Shown one piece after another: positions 16,188-26,775 of a stretch of 64,000 nt of DNA. Each line of letters opens with the position of its first letter. Within the stretch, counting starts at the first letter, position 1. Both the position numbers and the translations under genes were made by a program. The stretch comes from Syntrophaceae bacterium (lineage in GTDB: Bacteria > Desulfobacterota > Syntrophia > Syntrophales > PHBD01). Under the pieces are notes generated by a model that saw only the letters and a program-made list of their open reading frames with translations, was not told the DNA's origin and ran no database searches. The stretch covers positions 310,001-374,000 of the forward strand of contig JABLXX010000003.1 in NCBI GenBank assembly GCA_013177825.1. The letters run 5' to 3'.

Positions 16188-16244
16188 GCCACGCTCTGCA
16201 AACAGCCGGTCCGTCCGATGCGCGCGGGGGGTGTTCTTATTTCT

Positions 16245-17159
16245 TTACGGTATTTTCAGGATCTGAGACTGGCGGTAACCGATGTATGTAAGGAGTCCGA
16301 GGGCGATGAGGATCAGAACCATGCCCGCCCCTTCCCATGCCGAAGGCCGCTCGCCCAGCTGGATGAAAGAGGCTGTCATGCCGATGACCGGTGTGGCCAG
16401 TGTCCCCATGCTGGCCGCCCCGGCCGGGAGTTTTTCGAGGATGTAGAACCACAGGAGAACCGCAATGGCGTTGCTGAACACGCCGCTGTAGACCAGGGCG
16501 GCGACGAAGGGCGGCGTCCAGCGGACCGGCTCTTCGGGGACGACAAGGGCAAGCACAACCAGCGGGATGGTGCCGAAAAGCATCTGCCAGGTCGTCAGCG
16601 ACACGAGGTCGAATTGGGTTCTCTTCCGCATCACCTTCGTGACGATGGCACCCAGGCCCCAGGCGACTCCCGACACGACGGCCAGGATTTTCCCCAGGGC
16701 AGATCCGTGCATGTGTCCGGGATCGAGGATGATCAGGAGCCCAGCGAAGGCCAGAACGGTCGGGACCCACTGGTTCCCGCGGATCCGTTCCCCCAGGATG
16801 GGCCAGGCGAGGAGGAGCACCCAGAAGGGCATCGTGTAGACGAGAATGGCCGTCCGTCCGACCGAGCCCAGTGCCAGGGCCCAGGTGACGGCGCCGATCG
16901 TGACGGTCGTGCCGATCAGTCCCAGGAGCAGAGTCTGGAGCGGCCGGCGGGGGCGTAGGCCATGGCGGCGCCAGAGCAGCAGGCCGAAGAGGCAGACCAC
17001 GCCGACAACCATCCGGAGGGCGGCAAAGTCGAAGGGGCCGGAGTACTTCAGGGCCTCCTTCATGACGACCCAGTTGTAGCCCCAGAGGCAGGAAAGGGCG
17101 ATCAGGGCCGTCAAGGCGGGATTCAGCAAGATCCTTTTGATCAGAGGGATCTTTTCCAC
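16245..17159 (-). CDS. DMT-superfamily (EamA) transporter
   Basis: A 304-residue inner-membrane protein with ten predicted helices arranged as two EamA repeats, typical of drug/metabolite transporters that export amino acids or other small molecules. The first repeat begins at [15 protein letters not shown] and the second at [16 protein letters not shown]. The start is taken as GTG 17159, with GGAGG about nine bases upstream; this overlaps the end of trmFO by 19 bases, so the gene is the last of the dprA-topA-trmFO unit. Substrate unknown. Confidence 0.82.
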   Translation of the reverse strand: MEKIPLIKRILLNPALTALIALSCLWGYNWVVMKEALKYSGPFDFAALRMVVGVVCLFGLLLWRRHGLRPRRPLQTLLLGLIGTTVTIGAVTWALALGSVGRTAILVYTMPFWVLLLAWPILGERIRGNQWVPTVLAFAGLLIILDPGHMHGSALGKILAVVSGVAWGLGAIVTKVMRKRTQFDLVSLTTWQMLFGTIPLVVLALVVPEEPVRWTPPFVAALVYSGVFSNAIAVLLWFYILEKLPAGAASMGTLATPVIGMTASFIQLGERPSAWEGAGMVLILIALGLLTYIGYRQSQILKIP

Positions 17160-18451
17160 AGCTCCAGTGCCTCCAGAGCCCGCCGGGCATAGGCCTCCCC
17201 GCGAAACCGGCGGCGGAGCCTGAGGCCCAGGGGGGTGAACAGGCCGAAGTTGACGTTCATGGGCTGGAAATCCTTTTTCCCCGGTTCCGTGATGTGGTGA
17301 AGCAGCGAGCCGATTGCCGTTTCCTTCGCCGGCGGGGGGAGATCCCTTCTCTCCAGACGGAACGCGACGTTCAACCCCGCGAGCAGGCCCATGGCCGCCG
17401 ACTCGATGTATCCCTCCACGCCGGTGATCTGGCCGGCGAAGAAGATTCCCTCCCGGTCCCTGAGCTGAAGGGAAGAATCCAGCAGGGAAGGGGAGTCGAT
17501 GAACGTGTTCCGGTGGATGCTCCCGTACCGGGCGAACCCGGCATTCTCCAGACCGGGAATCATCCGGAAGATCCGCGCCTGCTCCGGCCATGTAAGCTTT
17601 GTCTGGAAGCCGACGAGATTGTAGAGCGTTCCCTCCAGGTTTTCACGCCGGAGCTGGACGACGGCGAATGGGGGACGACCGGTGCGGGGATCCGTCAGCC
17701 CGACGGGCTTCATGGGACCATAGGCCAGAGCCAGAGCTCCCCGTTTCGCCAGGACTTCCACGGGCAGGCATCCCTCGAAGAACCGGGTCTCCTCGAAGTC
17801 GTGGAGGGGGACTTCCTCCCCTGTCGTCAGGGCGGTGTGAAAACGTTCATACTCCTGACGGTCCAGCGGGCAGTTCAGGTAGTCCCCCTCGCCGGCATCG
17901 TACCGGGAAGCGGAAAAGACGCGGGTGCGGTCGATGGTTTCGGCCTCCACGATGGGGGAGATGGCGTCGTAGAAGTGGAGATAGCCGCGTCCGGTGAGGC
18001 GGGCGATGGATTCGGCGAGGGCGTCCGAGGTCAGGGGGCCCGAAGCGAGAATAACCGTCCGGTCCTCAGGGATTTCCGCCATTTCCCGGCGCAGAAGGCG
18101 AAAATTCTCTTCTTTCCCCAGGGCTTCCTCGATCCGGCGGGAAAACAGGATCCGGTCCACCGCCAGGGCCCGGCCGGCGGGAACGGCCGTGGCATCGGCC
18201 GATTCCATCAGGAGGGAGCCCAGCCGGCGCATCTCCTCCTTCAGGAGGCCCGGGGCGTCCTCGACACGGCCGGAGCGCAGGGAATTGCTGCAGACCAGTT
18301 CCGCCAGGAGGGGCGAACGGTGGGCCGGCGAATACCGGGAAGGCTTCATCTCCCAGAGCTCCACCGGGTGGCCCCGGCGCAGGAGCTGCCAGGCGGCTTC
18401 ACAGCCGGCCAGGCCTCCGCCGACGATGATCGTGGGCTGGCGCGTCGTCAT
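17141..18451 (-). CDS. trmFO: TrmFO, folate-dependent tRNA m5U54 methyltransferase
   Basis: A 436-residue flavoprotein that methylates U54 in the T-loop of tRNA using methylenetetrahydrofolate and FADH2. The FAD dinucleotide-binding motif is [16 protein letters not shown] at residues 8-23. Family segments such as [23 protein letters not shown] and [18 protein letters not shown] are all present, and length matches the family. It follows topA by 34 bases on the same strand, the arrangement seen in many bacteria that use TrmFO. Confidence 0.95.
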   Translation of the reverse strand: MTTRQPTIIVGGGLAGCEAAWQLLRRGHPVELWEMKPSRYSPAHRSPLLAELVCSNSLRSGRVEDAPGLLKEEMRRLGSLLMESADATAVPAGRALAVDRILFSRRIEEALGKEENFRLLRREMAEIPEDRTVILASGPLTSDALAESIARLTGRGYLHFYDAISPIVEAETIDRTRVFSASRYDAGEGDYLNCPLDRQEYERFHTALTTGEEVPLHDFEETRFFEGCLPVEVLAKRGALALAYGPMKPVGLTDPRTGRPPFAVVQLRRENLEGTLYNLVGFQTKLTWPEQARIFRMIPGLENAGFARYGSIHRNTFIDSPSLLDSSLQLRDREGIFFAGQITGVEGYIESAAMGLLAGLNVAFRLERRDLPPPAKETAIGSLLHHITEPGKKDFQPMNVNFGLFTPLGLRLRRRFRGEAYARRALEALELWKRSL

Positions 18452-18485
18452 GGAGATTTCCGTCGCTCGCGCGGGGAGGACCCGG

Positions 18486-20852
18486 TCATGACTGCGGGGG
18501 AAGCTTCTGGATGTTCTTGCACGCCGGATAGCCGGTACAGCCGAGGAATCGTCCGAAGCGGCCCCGGCGGATGGCCATGGGCTTGCCGCATTTTTCGCAG
18601 GCGATGTCGGTAAGCTCCGGCGGCGGCGCCGGCGCAGCGGGGGCGCCCGACCGGGTCTGCCGGACGATGTTCTTGCACTCTGGGTAACCGGAGCATCCCA
18701 GGAACGGGCCGAAACGCCCCCGGCGGGTTACCATGGGCTTTCCGCATTTCTCACAGACCGGCGCCAGGGCTCCCTCCGCGGCCTCCTCCGGCCGGGCCTC
18801 GTCGCGGGGATTCACGGTGTTCTTGCACTCGGGGTAGCCGGAGCAGGCCAGGAAGGGACCGAATCGACCCTGTTTGAGAATCATGGGCTTGCCGCACTTG
18901 TCGCAGGTCTTCCCGGTCTCGACCGCTGTCGCCTCGGCGGGGACGATCTGGCCGTCGTCGCCGCGGGAAAAGTTCGTCGTGTTCCGGCAGGCGGGGTAGT
19001 TCGAGCAGGCCAGGAATTCGCCGTTTTTCCCCCACTTGATGACCATGGGGCTCTGGCATTTGTCGCAGACGACGTCCGTCGGGATCTCCTGGCCCTTGAC
19101 CCGGCGCATCTGCGCGCCCGCCTGCTTCAGCTCCGCCTCGAAGGGAGAGTAGAAATTCTGCAGGATGTCGAGCCGGTTGCTCTTGCCTTCCTCGATCCCG
19201 TCCAGCTCGTTCTCCATGGAGGCCGTGAAGGCCACGTCGAGGATCCGGGGAAAATTCTTCACCAGGAGGTCCGTCACCAGCATGCCCAGCTCCGTCGGGG
19301 AAAACCGTCCCTTTTCGAGGCGGACGTATTCCCGCTCCTGGATGGTGCTCAGGATCGTCGCGTAGGTGCTGGGACGGCCGATTCCCTTTTCCTCCAGTTC
19401 CTTCACCAGGGAAGCCTCGGAGAAGCGGGGCGGCGGCTGGGTGAATTTCTGCTCTTTCCGGACGGGGGGAACCAGGTTGAGGGCCTCTCCCTGTATGACG
19501 TCCGGCAGGAGGCGTCCGTCTTCCGGCTCGTCCTCGCCGTTTCCGTTCCCATTCCCGTTTTCCTTGCCCTCGGTGTAGACGGTTGTAAAGCCGGGGAACT
19601 TCATGACCAGCCCCTGGGCCCGGAGCTGGCAGCGGCCCGCTTCCACGTCGATGATCGTCTGGTCGAAGACGGCGGGGTTCATCTGGCTGGCCACGAAGCG
19701 GTTCCAGATCAGGTTGTACAGCTTGAACTGCTCGTCCGTGAGGTACTCCCGGATGTCCTGGGGCCGGTAGGCCATGGAGGCGGGCCGGATGGCCTCGTGG
19801 GCGTCCTGGGCCGAGCCGGATACCTTGTAGGCCCTCGCCTTGGCCGGAAGGTAGGCGGGATCGTAATTTTCAGCGATGTAGGCCCGGACTTCCTTCAGGG
19901 CGTCGTCGGCGACGCGGACCGAGTCGGTTCGCATGTATGTGATGAGCCCTACGGAGCCTTCCTTTCCCAGCTCTACCCCTTCATAGAGGCGCTGGGCCAC
20001 GGACATCGTCTTCTTGGCGGGAAAGCGGTGCCAGCGTGATGCTTCCTGCTGGAGCTTGCTGGTGGTGAAGGGAGCGGGAGGGGTCCGCTTCACTTCCTTT
20101 CGCTCGACCCGGGAGACAACCGGCGCATTCGCCTCGATCTCGGCAACGACCTTCTCCGCTTCCTCCGCGCTGGTCACCCGGGCCTTCTTTCCGTCGAGCC
20201 GGAAGAGCCTGGCCTCGAAGGACGCCGCCTGCCCGTTGGCGAGCGTCGGCTCCCGTTTCCGGAGGAGGGCCGCAATGTTCCAGTATTCCTCGGACACGAA
20301 GGCCAGGATTTCCTGCTCCCGGTCACAGATCAGGCGGACCGCGACGGACTGCACGCGGCCGGCGCTGAGTCCCCGCTTCACCTTGTCCCACAGCAGCGGG
20401 CTGATCTTGTAGCCAACCAGCCGATCGAGAATCCGCCGGGTCTGCTGGGCCTCGAACTTGTTCATGTCCAGCGCCAGCGGCTTGCTCAGGGCCTCCAGAA
20501 CGGTATTCTTCGTCAGATCGTTGAAGAGCACACGGTAGACGGTCTTGTCCCGGCCTCCGATTTCCTGGGCGATGTGCCAGGCAATCGCCTCTCCTTCGCG
20601 GTCGGGGTCCGGCGCCAGGTAGATCCTGTCTGCCTTCTTGGCCGCCTTTTTCAGATCGGCGATGACCTTCTTCTTGCTGTCGATGACCTGGTAAGTCGGC
20701 TCGAAGCCCTTCTTGACGTCGATGCCAAGGGTGTTTTTGGGCAGGTCTTTCACGTGGCCTACGGAGGCCGCCACTTCGAAGTCATCGGACAGATACTTCC
20801 GGATGGTTTTGATCTTGGCAGGTGATTCTACAATGATCAGGGAACGGGACAT
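18486..20852 (-). CDS. topA: DNA topoisomerase I
   Basis: A 788-residue type IA topoisomerase that relaxes negative supercoils. The TOPRIM domain shows [13 protein letters not shown] at the N-terminus and [12 protein letters not shown] near residue 111. The catalytic tyrosine is in [12 protein letters not shown] near residue 305. The C-terminus carries four four-cysteine zinc ribbons, each of the form CxKC...C..YP.C, from about residue 585 to the end. A glycine/asparagine-rich insert ([14 protein letters not shown]) lies near residue 430. The ATG has AAGGAG upstream and follows the dprA stop by three bases, so the genes are cotranscribed. Confidence 0.96.
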   Translation of the reverse strand: MSRSLIIVESPAKIKTIRKYLSDDFEVAASVGHVKDLPKNTLGIDVKKGFEPTYQVIDSKKKVIADLKKAAKKADRIYLAPDPDREGEAIAWHIAQEIGGRDKTVYRVLFNDLTKNTVLEALSKPLALDMNKFEAQQTRRILDRLVGYKISPLLWDKVKRGLSAGRVQSVAVRLICDREQEILAFVSEEYWNIAALLRKREPTLANGQAASFEARLFRLDGKKARVTSAEEAEKVVAEIEANAPVVSRVERKEVKRTPPAPFTTSKLQQEASRWHRFPAKKTMSVAQRLYEGVELGKEGSVGLITYMRTDSVRVADDALKEVRAYIAENYDPAYLPAKARAYKVSGSAQDAHEAIRPASMAYRPQDIREYLTDEQFKLYNLIWNRFVASQMNPAVFDQTIIDVEAGRCQLRAQGLVMKFPGFTTVYTEGKENGNGNGNGEDEPEDGRLLPDVIQGEALNLVPPVRKEQKFTQPPPRFSEASLVKELEEKGIGRPSTYATILSTIQEREYVRLEKGRFSPTELGMLVTDLLVKNFPRILDVAFTASMENELDGIEEGKSNRLDILQNFYSPFEAELKQAGAQMRRVKGQEIPTDVVCDKCQSPMVIKWGKNGEFLACSNYPACRNTTNFSRGDDGQIVPAEATAVETGKTCDKCGKPMILKQGRFGPFLACSGYPECKNTVNPRDEARPEEAAEGALAPVCEKCGKPMVTRRGRFGPFLGCSGYPECKNIVRQTRSGAPAAPAPPPELTDIACEKCGKPMAIRRGRFGRFLGCTGYPACKNIQKLPPQS

Positions 20853-20855
20853 CCG

Positions 20856-22055
20856 TCACTCCTTGCGTATGAATTTTTTCCCCGGGAGCTGTCGAATGGC
20901 TCCCTTGATTTCGAGCCCCATTAAAAGGCCCAGTACATCGTTTGCTTTCCCCCCGGATGCCCGGATGATCTCATCCGCCGGGATCGGAATGTCCGATAGA
21001 AGACCGAGGAGCGCTTCCTCCGGTCCGCTGAGGGGCGTGGGCGGCGTCTTCTGCCTTCCTTCCGGGCCGGCCATAGAAGGTTCCGGGTCCCCGGCCTTCA
21101 TGGCGAATGGCCCCGGAGTTGGTTTCTTCAGGGCGGAAAGGGCGTCCGGCCCGGTTTCGCCCGGTTTTCTTCGTTCCAACTGGGGAAGGATCTCCTCCAG
21201 GATGTCGTCGACGGATTCGACGAGCTTCGCGCCTTCCTTGATGAGGCGGTTCGTGCCCTTGGAGCCGGCGGCATCAACGCTTCCCGGGACGGCGAAGACG
21301 TCTCTCCCCTGTTCCAAGGCCAGCCGGGCCGTGATGAGGGATCCGCTTTTTTCCGTCGCCTCCACGACCGTCACGCCCAGCGCCAGTCCGCTGATGATGC
21401 GGTTGCGGGCCGGGAAGTGGGACGCATTCGGAGGCGTGCCGAAGGGATATTCGGTGATTACCGCGCCCCTACGGGTGATTTCCTGAAGCAGGGCGCCGTT
21501 CTCCGGCGGATACGTCACGTCCAGTCCGCAACCCAGAACGGCGATGGTGCGGCCTTTCCCGGCCAGGGCGCCCCGATGGGCCGCCGTGTCGATTCCCCGG
21601 GCCAGTCCGCTGACCACGGTTACGCCGCGCAGGGCCAGCTCCCGGGAGAGCCGCTCGGCCGTATAGCGGCCGTAGATGCCGGCGGCCCTGGATCCCACGA
21701 CCGCCATACAGGTTTCGTCCGCCTTCAGTTCGCCCTTGACGTACAGCAGGGGCGGAAAATCGTAGATCTCAAGCAGCCTCACCGGATAGGACGGGTCCGT
21801 GCAGGGCAGGATCGTGACTCCCAGGGAGTGGGCTTTCTCCAGCTCCGCCTCCACCTGGTCCCATTGCCGGAAGTCCTTGATCTGCCCGGCCGCCTTCGCT
21901 CCTACGCCGGAAAAAGCCTTCAGGGCTTCCGGGGGGGCGGAAAAGACCCGTTCGGGGGAGCCGAAGGCTTCCAAAAGCCGGATGAAGCCGATGCCGCCGA
22001 CCTTTTCAACCCGGTGCAGGGCAAGCCAGTACTTCAACATTTCAGGGTGGTTCAT
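20856..22055 (-). CDS. dprA: DNA-processing protein DprA
   Basis: A roughly 399-residue protein that protects incoming single-stranded DNA and loads RecA during transformation or recombination. It has an N-terminal helix-hairpin-helix-like region, a Rossmann-like core with VVGSRAAGIYGRYTAERLS, SGLARGIDTAAHRGAL and FPARNRIISGLA, and a C-terminal winged-helix domain (about the last 60 residues). A proline-rich linker joins core and tail. ATG 22055 is preferred because the predicted promoter start point lies near 22094, leaving no leader for the GTG at 22085, though neither has a strong ribosome-binding site. It heads the topA-trmFO operon. Confidence 0.9.
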   Translation of the reverse strand: MNHPEMLKYWLALHRVEKVGGIGFIRLLEAFGSPERVFSAPPEALKAFSGVGAKAAGQIKDFRQWDQVEAELEKAHSLGVTILPCTDPSYPVRLLEIYDFPPLLYVKGELKADETCMAVVGSRAAGIYGRYTAERLSRELALRGVTVVSGLARGIDTAAHRGALAGKGRTIAVLGCGLDVTYPPENGALLQEITRRGAVITEYPFGTPPNASHFPARNRIISGLALGVTVVEATEKSGSLITARLALEQGRDVFAVPGSVDAAGSKGTNRLIKEGAKLVESVDDILEEILPQLERRKPGETGPDALSALKKPTPGPFAMKAGDPEPSMAGPEGRQKTPPTPLSGPEEALLGLLSDIPIPADEIIRASGGKANDVLGLLMGLEIKGAIRQLPGKKFIRKE

Positions 22056-22100
22056 ATCTGTGAGGAGGACCCGGCTTGTCGGCACCCGGAAGGCGCGTTA

Positions 22101-22128
22101 CGTATACAGAATGATTTTCCAGTGTCAA
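22101..22128 (-). promoter_or_regulatory. Sigma-70 promoter for dprA-topA-trmFO
   Basis: On the minus strand, TTGACA (22128-22123) is followed after 16 bases by TATACG (22106-22101), close to the sigma-70 consensus. Transcription would begin near 22094 and read into dprA. No operator is evident. Confidence 0.55.
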
Positions 22129-22207
22129 GTATTTTAAAAAAGGGAAAAAGCATTGCGAAATTTGCATGTTTCAGATACACAGGGTCAGTTTTCAAGAGGA
22201 TCCTGCC

Positions 22208-23947
22208 ATGGCGTCCCGTCGCTTTTTCTCAAAAATCGGTCTTTTGCTGCTGGCTGTCGGCTGGCTGTCGGTCCATTTCCTCCCCTGCATCCGGGAGGCT
22301 TCGGCTGGGCCCCCGAAATCGGCGGTTCCGGCAAGGGTGCGGACCATAGCCCAGGGACCTGTGGCCGTACCGCCACTTCTTACCGTTTCCCCCCGGGAAA
22401 TCGATTTCGGCCCCATCGGTTCAGGCAGTCCGGAAACGGGCCTGTTCGTGCTGAAGAATATGGGCGGAGGATCGCTCCAGTGGACCCTTTCCCCTCCCGA
22501 GGGATGGAACTGCTCCCCCGAACAAGGACTAAGCGGTCATCTGGACGTCCGGGCGGCGGAGATCCCAATCCGGCTCAAATACGCCCGGGAGGTGGCAGAA
22601 AGCGCAGGAAATTCAGGGAAGGGGGGCCCCATGCCGCTGGCCCTGTCACTGGACTTCGGGGCGCACTCCATGACCTGCAGACGGGAAGCCGAGCCGGGTG
22701 TTCACCGCGAGATCATCCGGATCAATTCCACGGGCGGAAGCCGCAGTCTTTTTTTCCGATACCACGTGATCCATCCTGAGATGCAGCCCCTCATTCATCT
22801 AAATCCGCTCCGCCTTGATTTCGGAACCGTCGGCATCGGGGAGCGTGTCACCAGAAGGGTGGAGCTCACGAACCATGGAAAGGACGTCCTCAAGTGGTCC
22901 GTTGACCTTCAAGGGAGTCCGGCACAGGAAAGCGCCTTCTGGCCGCCGCCGGGCCGGTACGTCTCCTTCTTCAACGAAGCCGCGAAAGGTAAGGGTTCCT
23001 ACGCGCCTCCGGCGACCCTGAAGGCGGGAATCGATGTGTCCGGGGCGGTCTGGATGGAAGAGGAGGGATATCCCGTTGGGACCGGCCGCGGGAACAGCCT
23101 GAAGATAAAGTTCTCGGGAACCGGCATCACGCTTTATTACTGGAAAGATCCGGACGGGGGGGATCTGAGCGTTCTCCTCGACGACCGGTTTCTGCAGACG
23201 ATCCGCTGCCGGGCGGAGGAAAGAGAATCGGCGGAAACGCTTCTGGCGCAAGACCTGGCCGACGGTCCCCATACGCTGTCTTTTGTGAGCACGGCGGGAC
23301 GGGCCGTCCTGCAGGGTGTGCGGATTGCAGGGAGGCAGGTCCAGAAGGGACCGGCGGGCTGGATCACCGTCTTCCCGAAATCCGGGAGAACGCTGCGGGA
23401 AACGGATTACATCAATGTGGTCGTCAATCCGCAGCATCTGAGCCCCGGATGGTATGCCGACCAGATCCTCTTCACCTCCAACGGGGGGGACAAGCTCATG
23501 GAGATTTCCCTGGAGGTGACAGCGGAGAATGTGTCCCGCCTGCTCGATGTCTATCGCTATGTCCGGGGCACGGATTATTTCCTCACGACGAATCCCCAGG
23601 CCGAGCAGTCCCACCTGCAGGCGGGGGCGTATGTGAGAGAGGGGCTCGCTTTCCGGCTCTTCAGTCCGGGAGCGCCGGGGACGACGAGCTTCTACCGGTG
23701 GTACAACCCGAGGAAGGGGGACCGCTTCTATGGTTATGACCTGCAGGGTGGCGGCAAGAACCTGCAGGGATATATATTCGAAGGATCCATCGGGAACATC
23801 GCCACGTTCCGCCTGGCCCAGTCAAGGGAGCTCTACCGATGGTATCATCCTTCCCGCGGCGTCCATTTCTTCACAACGGACCCGAACGGCGAGAGCATGC
23901 AGAAGAAGGGTTACCAGTTCGACGGCATCGCCGGATACGTGCGGTAA
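22208..23947 (+). CDS. Secreted multidomain protein with C-terminal DUF5648 repeats
   Basis: A 579-residue protein with a signal peptide (basic start, hydrophobic stretch to about residue 32, cleavage near REASAG). Two ASH/immunoglobulin-like modules follow, recognised by [14 protein letters not shown] and [20 protein letters not shown]. The middle has a jelly-roll-like segment around [17 protein letters not shown], similar in style to carbohydrate-binding domains. The C-terminal 140 residues are DUF5648-type repeats with the repeated theme [16 protein letters not shown] and [17 protein letters not shown]. The protein is probably exported and may bind a surface sugar or ligand; no catalytic motif is seen. 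Start ATG 22208 is chosen over 22166 because it directly precedes the signal peptide and follows AAGAGGAT. It is monocistronic. Confidence 0.8.
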   Translation: MASRRFFSKIGLLLLAVGWLSVHFLPCIREASAGPPKSAVPARVRTIAQGPVAVPPLLTVSPREIDFGPIGSGSPETGLFVLKNMGGGSLQWTLSPPEGWNCSPEQGLSGHLDVRAAEIPIRLKYAREVAESAGNSGKGGPMPLALSLDFGAHSMTCRREAEPGVHREIIRINSTGGSRSLFFRYHVIHPEMQPLIHLNPLRLDFGTVGIGERVTRRVELTNHGKDVLKWSVDLQGSPAQESAFWPPPGRYVSFFNEAAKGKGSYAPPATLKAGIDVSGAVWMEEEGYPVGTGRGNSLKIKFSGTGITLYYWKDPDGGDLSVLLDDRFLQTIRCRAEERESAETLLAQDLADGPHTLSFVSTAGRAVLQGVRIAGRQVQKGPAGWITVFPKSGRTLRETDYINVVVNPQHLSPGWYADQILFTSNGGDKLMEISLEVTAENVSRLLDVYRYVRGTDYFLTTNPQAEQSHLQAGAYVREGLAFRLFSPGAPGTTSFYRWYNPRKGDRFYGYDLQGGGKNLQGYIFEGSIGNIATFRLAQSRELYRWYHPSRGVHFFTTDPNGESMQKKGYQFDGIAGYVR

Positions 23948-23964
23948 AGCGCCGGGGTTTCGTC

Positions 23965-23993
23965 TTGACAAAAAAAAACAAAGGGGGTAATGA
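23965..23993 (+). promoter_or_regulatory. Promoter of the three-tRNA cluster
   Basis: A consensus TTGACA at 23965-23970, a 17-base spacer and TAATGA at 23988-23993. Transcription would start near 24000, about 36 bases before tRNA-Arg(TCT). Confidence 0.7.
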
Positions 23994-24035
23994 GCATCCT
24001 CCTTTCAGAAGACCTGGAGGAAACTGCTGCCGTAT

Positions 24036-24112
<77 letters not shown>

Positions 24113-24121
24113 GATATTCGT

Positions 24122-24199
24122 GGTGGGTGTAGCTCAATTGGTTAGAGTGCCGGGTTGTGGCCCCGGAGGTTGAGGGTTCAATTCCCTTCACTCACCCCA
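24122..24199 (+). tRNA. tRNA-His(GTG)
   Basis: A 78-base tRNA including the extra 5' G at position -1 (24122), which pairs with C73 as required for histidine identity. Anticodon GTG lies in the loop of the CCGGG/CCCGG stem and CCA is encoded. Confidence 0.96.
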
Positions 24200-24219
24200 T
24201 TTTCCCATTTTCCCCCTAT

Positions 24220-24296
24220 GCGCCCGTAGCTCAGCTGGATAGAGTCGCAGGCTTCGAACCTGTTGGTCGCACGTTCGAATCGTGCCGGGCGCGCCA
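24220..24296 (+). tRNA. tRNA-Arg(TCG)
   Basis: A 77-base tRNA with acceptor GCGCCCG/CGGGCGC, anticodon loop CTTCGAA (anticodon TCG, reads CGA and possibly other CGN codons) and encoded CCA. A terminator follows at once. Confidence 0.97.
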
Positions 24297-24345
24297 AAAA
24301 AGCCAAGGAGATGTCGATCCGGGTCGACGTCCCCTTGGCTTTTTT
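24297..24345 (+). terminator. Terminator of the tRNA cluster
   Basis: Stem GCCAAGG (24302-24308) pairs with CCTTGGC (24333-24339), flanked by A and T runs, with an inner GTCGA/TCGAC dyad and a final T tract at 24340-24345. Confidence 0.92.
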
Positions 24346-24417
24346 ACTTTCACGGCTGCCTTTCTCCCTTTTCGGGGATTTGTCCTCCGTACGTCGACGG
24401 ATGCAGGAATCAGCTCT

Positions 24418-24924
24418 TTATTTATGGCTACCGGCCGAAATGTCGATGCGGAAGAGGTTCGCACCCAGGCAATGGGTGTAGCTGGCCTGACAACTTGATC
24501 GAGGGTATATGTCGAGGATGATGTTCAGTTCTCCGTTCGTCCCGTTGGCTCCGGTTCGAATCCGGCGCAGAAACTTACCGCCTGCATGAATGCTTTTCTG
24601 AATCCTGGGACTAAGTTTTGCATTCTTGAGGATCACGCTTATCTTTGGCTCATCTCCATCCAGCTTAAGCAGGAACGCTGGTTTCTGATAGCTGTCAAAT
24701 TGGATGAAGACACTTTCCGTCCCACCCGACTCAAGTTTCATGCGGATGTTTTTCACCAGGATGGGGCCGTTTTGGCTGAACAATTTCAGCGACGAATCCT
24801 TTCCTGAAGATTTTCGATGCCCGTGAACCGGTGAAGCAGCCGCCACATCAGAGGAATTCGATGCCACGGGATGGATGGGCGCAGCGGTTGGATGGCTGGG
24901 GTCACTCTTGGCGCGGAATGTCAT
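24418..24924 (-). CDS. Hypothetical protein with AMIN-like C-terminal region
   Basis: A 168-residue protein starting at ATG 24924 behind a good GGAGAAAAT site; longer in-frame starts lack one. The first 55 residues are Ser/His/Pro-rich and probably disordered. The rest alternates hydrophobic beta-like strands (ILVKNIRMKLESGGTESVFI, PAFLLKLDGDEPKISVIL, GELNIILDI) resembling an AMIN-type domain, which binds cell-wall or envelope partners. There is no clear signal peptide, so localisation is unresolved. It stands alone between the tRNA terminator and the PAS-LuxR gene. Confidence 0.6.
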   Translation of the reverse strand: MTFRAKSDPSHPTAAPIHPVASNSSDVAAASPVHGHRKSSGKDSSLKLFSQNGPILVKNIRMKLESGGTESVFIQFDSYQKPAFLLKLDGDEPKISVILKNAKLSPRIQKSIHAGGKFLRRIRTGANGTNGELNIILDIYPRSSCQASYTHCLGANLFRIDISAGSHK

Positions 24925-25152
24925 ATTTTCTCCTCGATATCTTTGCCCTGGTTCCGTAGACCGTCCACTGTGAGGCTCCGCCGGCCGACCCACTTGCTCA
25001 TGCATGTAACCCATCGAAAATAGACAAATGTACCATGCATCCGTAATGACCGCGCCGGGATTGAAACAACCAAAAGAGTGCACAAAATACTGGAAAACGA
25101 TGAATGAACAATATGGAATAATATGGGATATTACATGTAGAAATAATACATA

Positions 25153-26268
25153 TTATACGATGGATAGAAGGTAAGAGCGAAGGTTTGCTTTTGCTTTGAC
25201 CAAACCAAGTTTCCTCCGGATATGATTGCGGTGTGTCTCGACGGTTACAGGGCTGATGCCCATCAGTTCGGAAATCTGTTTCGTTTTCATCCCCCCGCGA
25301 ATCATCTCGGCGATCCGGATTTCCCTGGGGGTGAGGTTGCGATGTGCTGAATGGAGGGTGTACAGATAAGGAGAGGCGATGTCTTTCAGGTTCGACTCCA
25401 GGATGGCCAGATAGGCCATGCCTTTCTTGTCCATCCCGCCGGCCTTCAATTCCTCGATAATCGGAAGGATGAGGTCGTTTACGTTCAACTGGAGCCTTTC
25501 TTCAAGATGTTTCTGATCATCCGTCCGGCGATTCACCAGGATGCGGAGAGCCGTGTTGGTCTCTTCCAGGTCCGCTGTCCGCTCCCGAACGCGGGATTCG
25601 AGTTCTCGGAGCGTCCTCTGGAGTTCCTCTTCCACTTGTTTCAGGTCTGCAATATCCTGCACAAATCCTTCATAATAGCGGATTTTGCCGTCTTGATCCC
25701 GGACGATGCGCACGTTGTTCAGGATCCAGCCGATGGTTCCGTCCTTGCGTCGGATCGACGTCTCGACGGTGGCGCACTCGCGCCCATTCAGCAACGCGAT
25801 GATGCGGGATCGATCCTCGGGATTTGCATACATCTGCTTTCCGATGTCCGTGACGGAACGGATGACCTCCTCCGGCGAGTCGAATCCGAAAATGCGGGCG
25901 AAAGCATGATTTACTTTGAGGTATCTTCCCTCCGGACTGCTTTGATAGATGCCCATGATCGCGTTTTCGAAGATGGCCCGGTAGTTCGATTCACTGTCCG
26001 GAGGCACGCTCCCGTACTCCTTGCGATCATTTGTATCGGTCTGAATTTTACGGCAATGCCGGGCGCCATCCGAAAGGTCTTCCTCCACCTTGCCCGGGCC
26101 GGCTGATGGATTTCGCAGGACTCGGGTCTCATCGATCAGCACTTCTCCGGTTTTGCGCTCGCCGTCCGCCATGGGCATCGCCTCCATCACCCGCTTCCCG
26201 GCTGGAAGCACGAAGCGGGGTCCAAGGAATGAAAATGAACCGTCTTGATGCTGATCCGGACTGCTCAT
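25153..26268 (-). CDS. PAS-LuxR transcriptional regulator
   Basis: A 371-residue cytoplasmic regulator. A PAS/PAC domain spans about residues 93-212 (IFENAIMGIYQSSPEGRYLK to EGFVQDIADLK). A long coiled coil (about 212-265, LQRTLRELESRVRERTADLE) links it to a C-terminal LuxR/GerE helix-turn-helix with LTPREIRIAEMIRGGMKTKQ and ISPVTVETHRNHIRRKL. It has no receiver or kinase domain, so ligand binding in PAS probably controls DNA binding directly. The first 90 residues are unstructured and the start is uncertain; ATG 26187 is an alternative. Targets are unknown. Confidence 0.87.
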   Translation of the reverse strand: MSSPDQHQDGSFSFLGPRFVLPAGKRVMEAMPMADGERKTGEVLIDETRVLRNPSAGPGKVEEDLSDGARHCRKIQTDTNDRKEYGSVPPDSESNYRAIFENAIMGIYQSSPEGRYLKVNHAFARIFGFDSPEEVIRSVTDIGKQMYANPEDRSRIIALLNGRECATVETSIRRKDGTIGWILNNVRIVRDQDGKIRYYEGFVQDIADLKQVEEELQRTLRELESRVRERTADLEETNTALRILVNRRTDDQKHLEERLQLNVNDLILPIIEELKAGGMDKKGMAYLAILESNLKDIASPYLYTLHSAHRNLTPREIRIAEMIRGGMKTKQISELMGISPVTVETHRNHIRRKLGLVKAKANLRSYLLSIV

Positions 26269-26775
26269 TCAGGGTAAAAAGCGGCCGCATCGTAGAACAT
26301 GCCCGCTTTTCCGGCAATGATTATTGGGAAGAATGTCCACCTGGGATTCGCGTCCATGGAACGGGAGAATGAAGCCTGCACTGCTCTCTCTGTTCCGAAT
26401 GCGCCTGCAGTACGGATGCACCCGTTGCGGTTCCGGATGGAGGATTTCATGGGTACCCATCCAATGATTTCCGTCCCTTCCTTGACAGAAGCCTTTGCAT
26501 CCGTTAAGAAAAAACTTCCGGTTCGGCGGGTCTCCCTGCCGACTGTCCTGATGAATCGACTTGTCGATCTCTTTTCTCCGGCGGGACCGCCTTCTGTGAC
26601 GATCATGACGTTTCCCGCGCGTTCGATAATGTGCAGCCCGGTCCCTTTTTATTGATGCTTATCGCCCGCTCCTGCTTTTCATGCCGCCCCGTTGACGAGA
26701 CCGGAGGCAGGGGTTGTTATTGAACGGGGACGAGGGGGCAGAACACACTTCAACATCAGCAGGAGGAAGATGCAA
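26269..26775 (+). other. Gap of about 500 bases, possible decayed ATPase fragment
   Basis: No convincing intact gene is seen. On the minus strand, near 26560-26650, a short open stretch reads GTGLHIIERAGNVMIV, which recalls the glycine-rich G2 box of a HATPase domain, but a TAA stop lies just before it and the frame after it is not recognisable. It may be a remnant of a sensor kinase or anti-sigma ATPase. The leader of the CoA-transferase gene occupies the right end. Confidence 0.3.

Noticed and set aside
26265-26655. Small frames between the PAS-LuxR gene and the CoA-transferase
   Set aside because: One contains a G2-like GTGLHII segment, but stops interrupt it and no full ATPase domain can be followed; kept only as a possible remnant.
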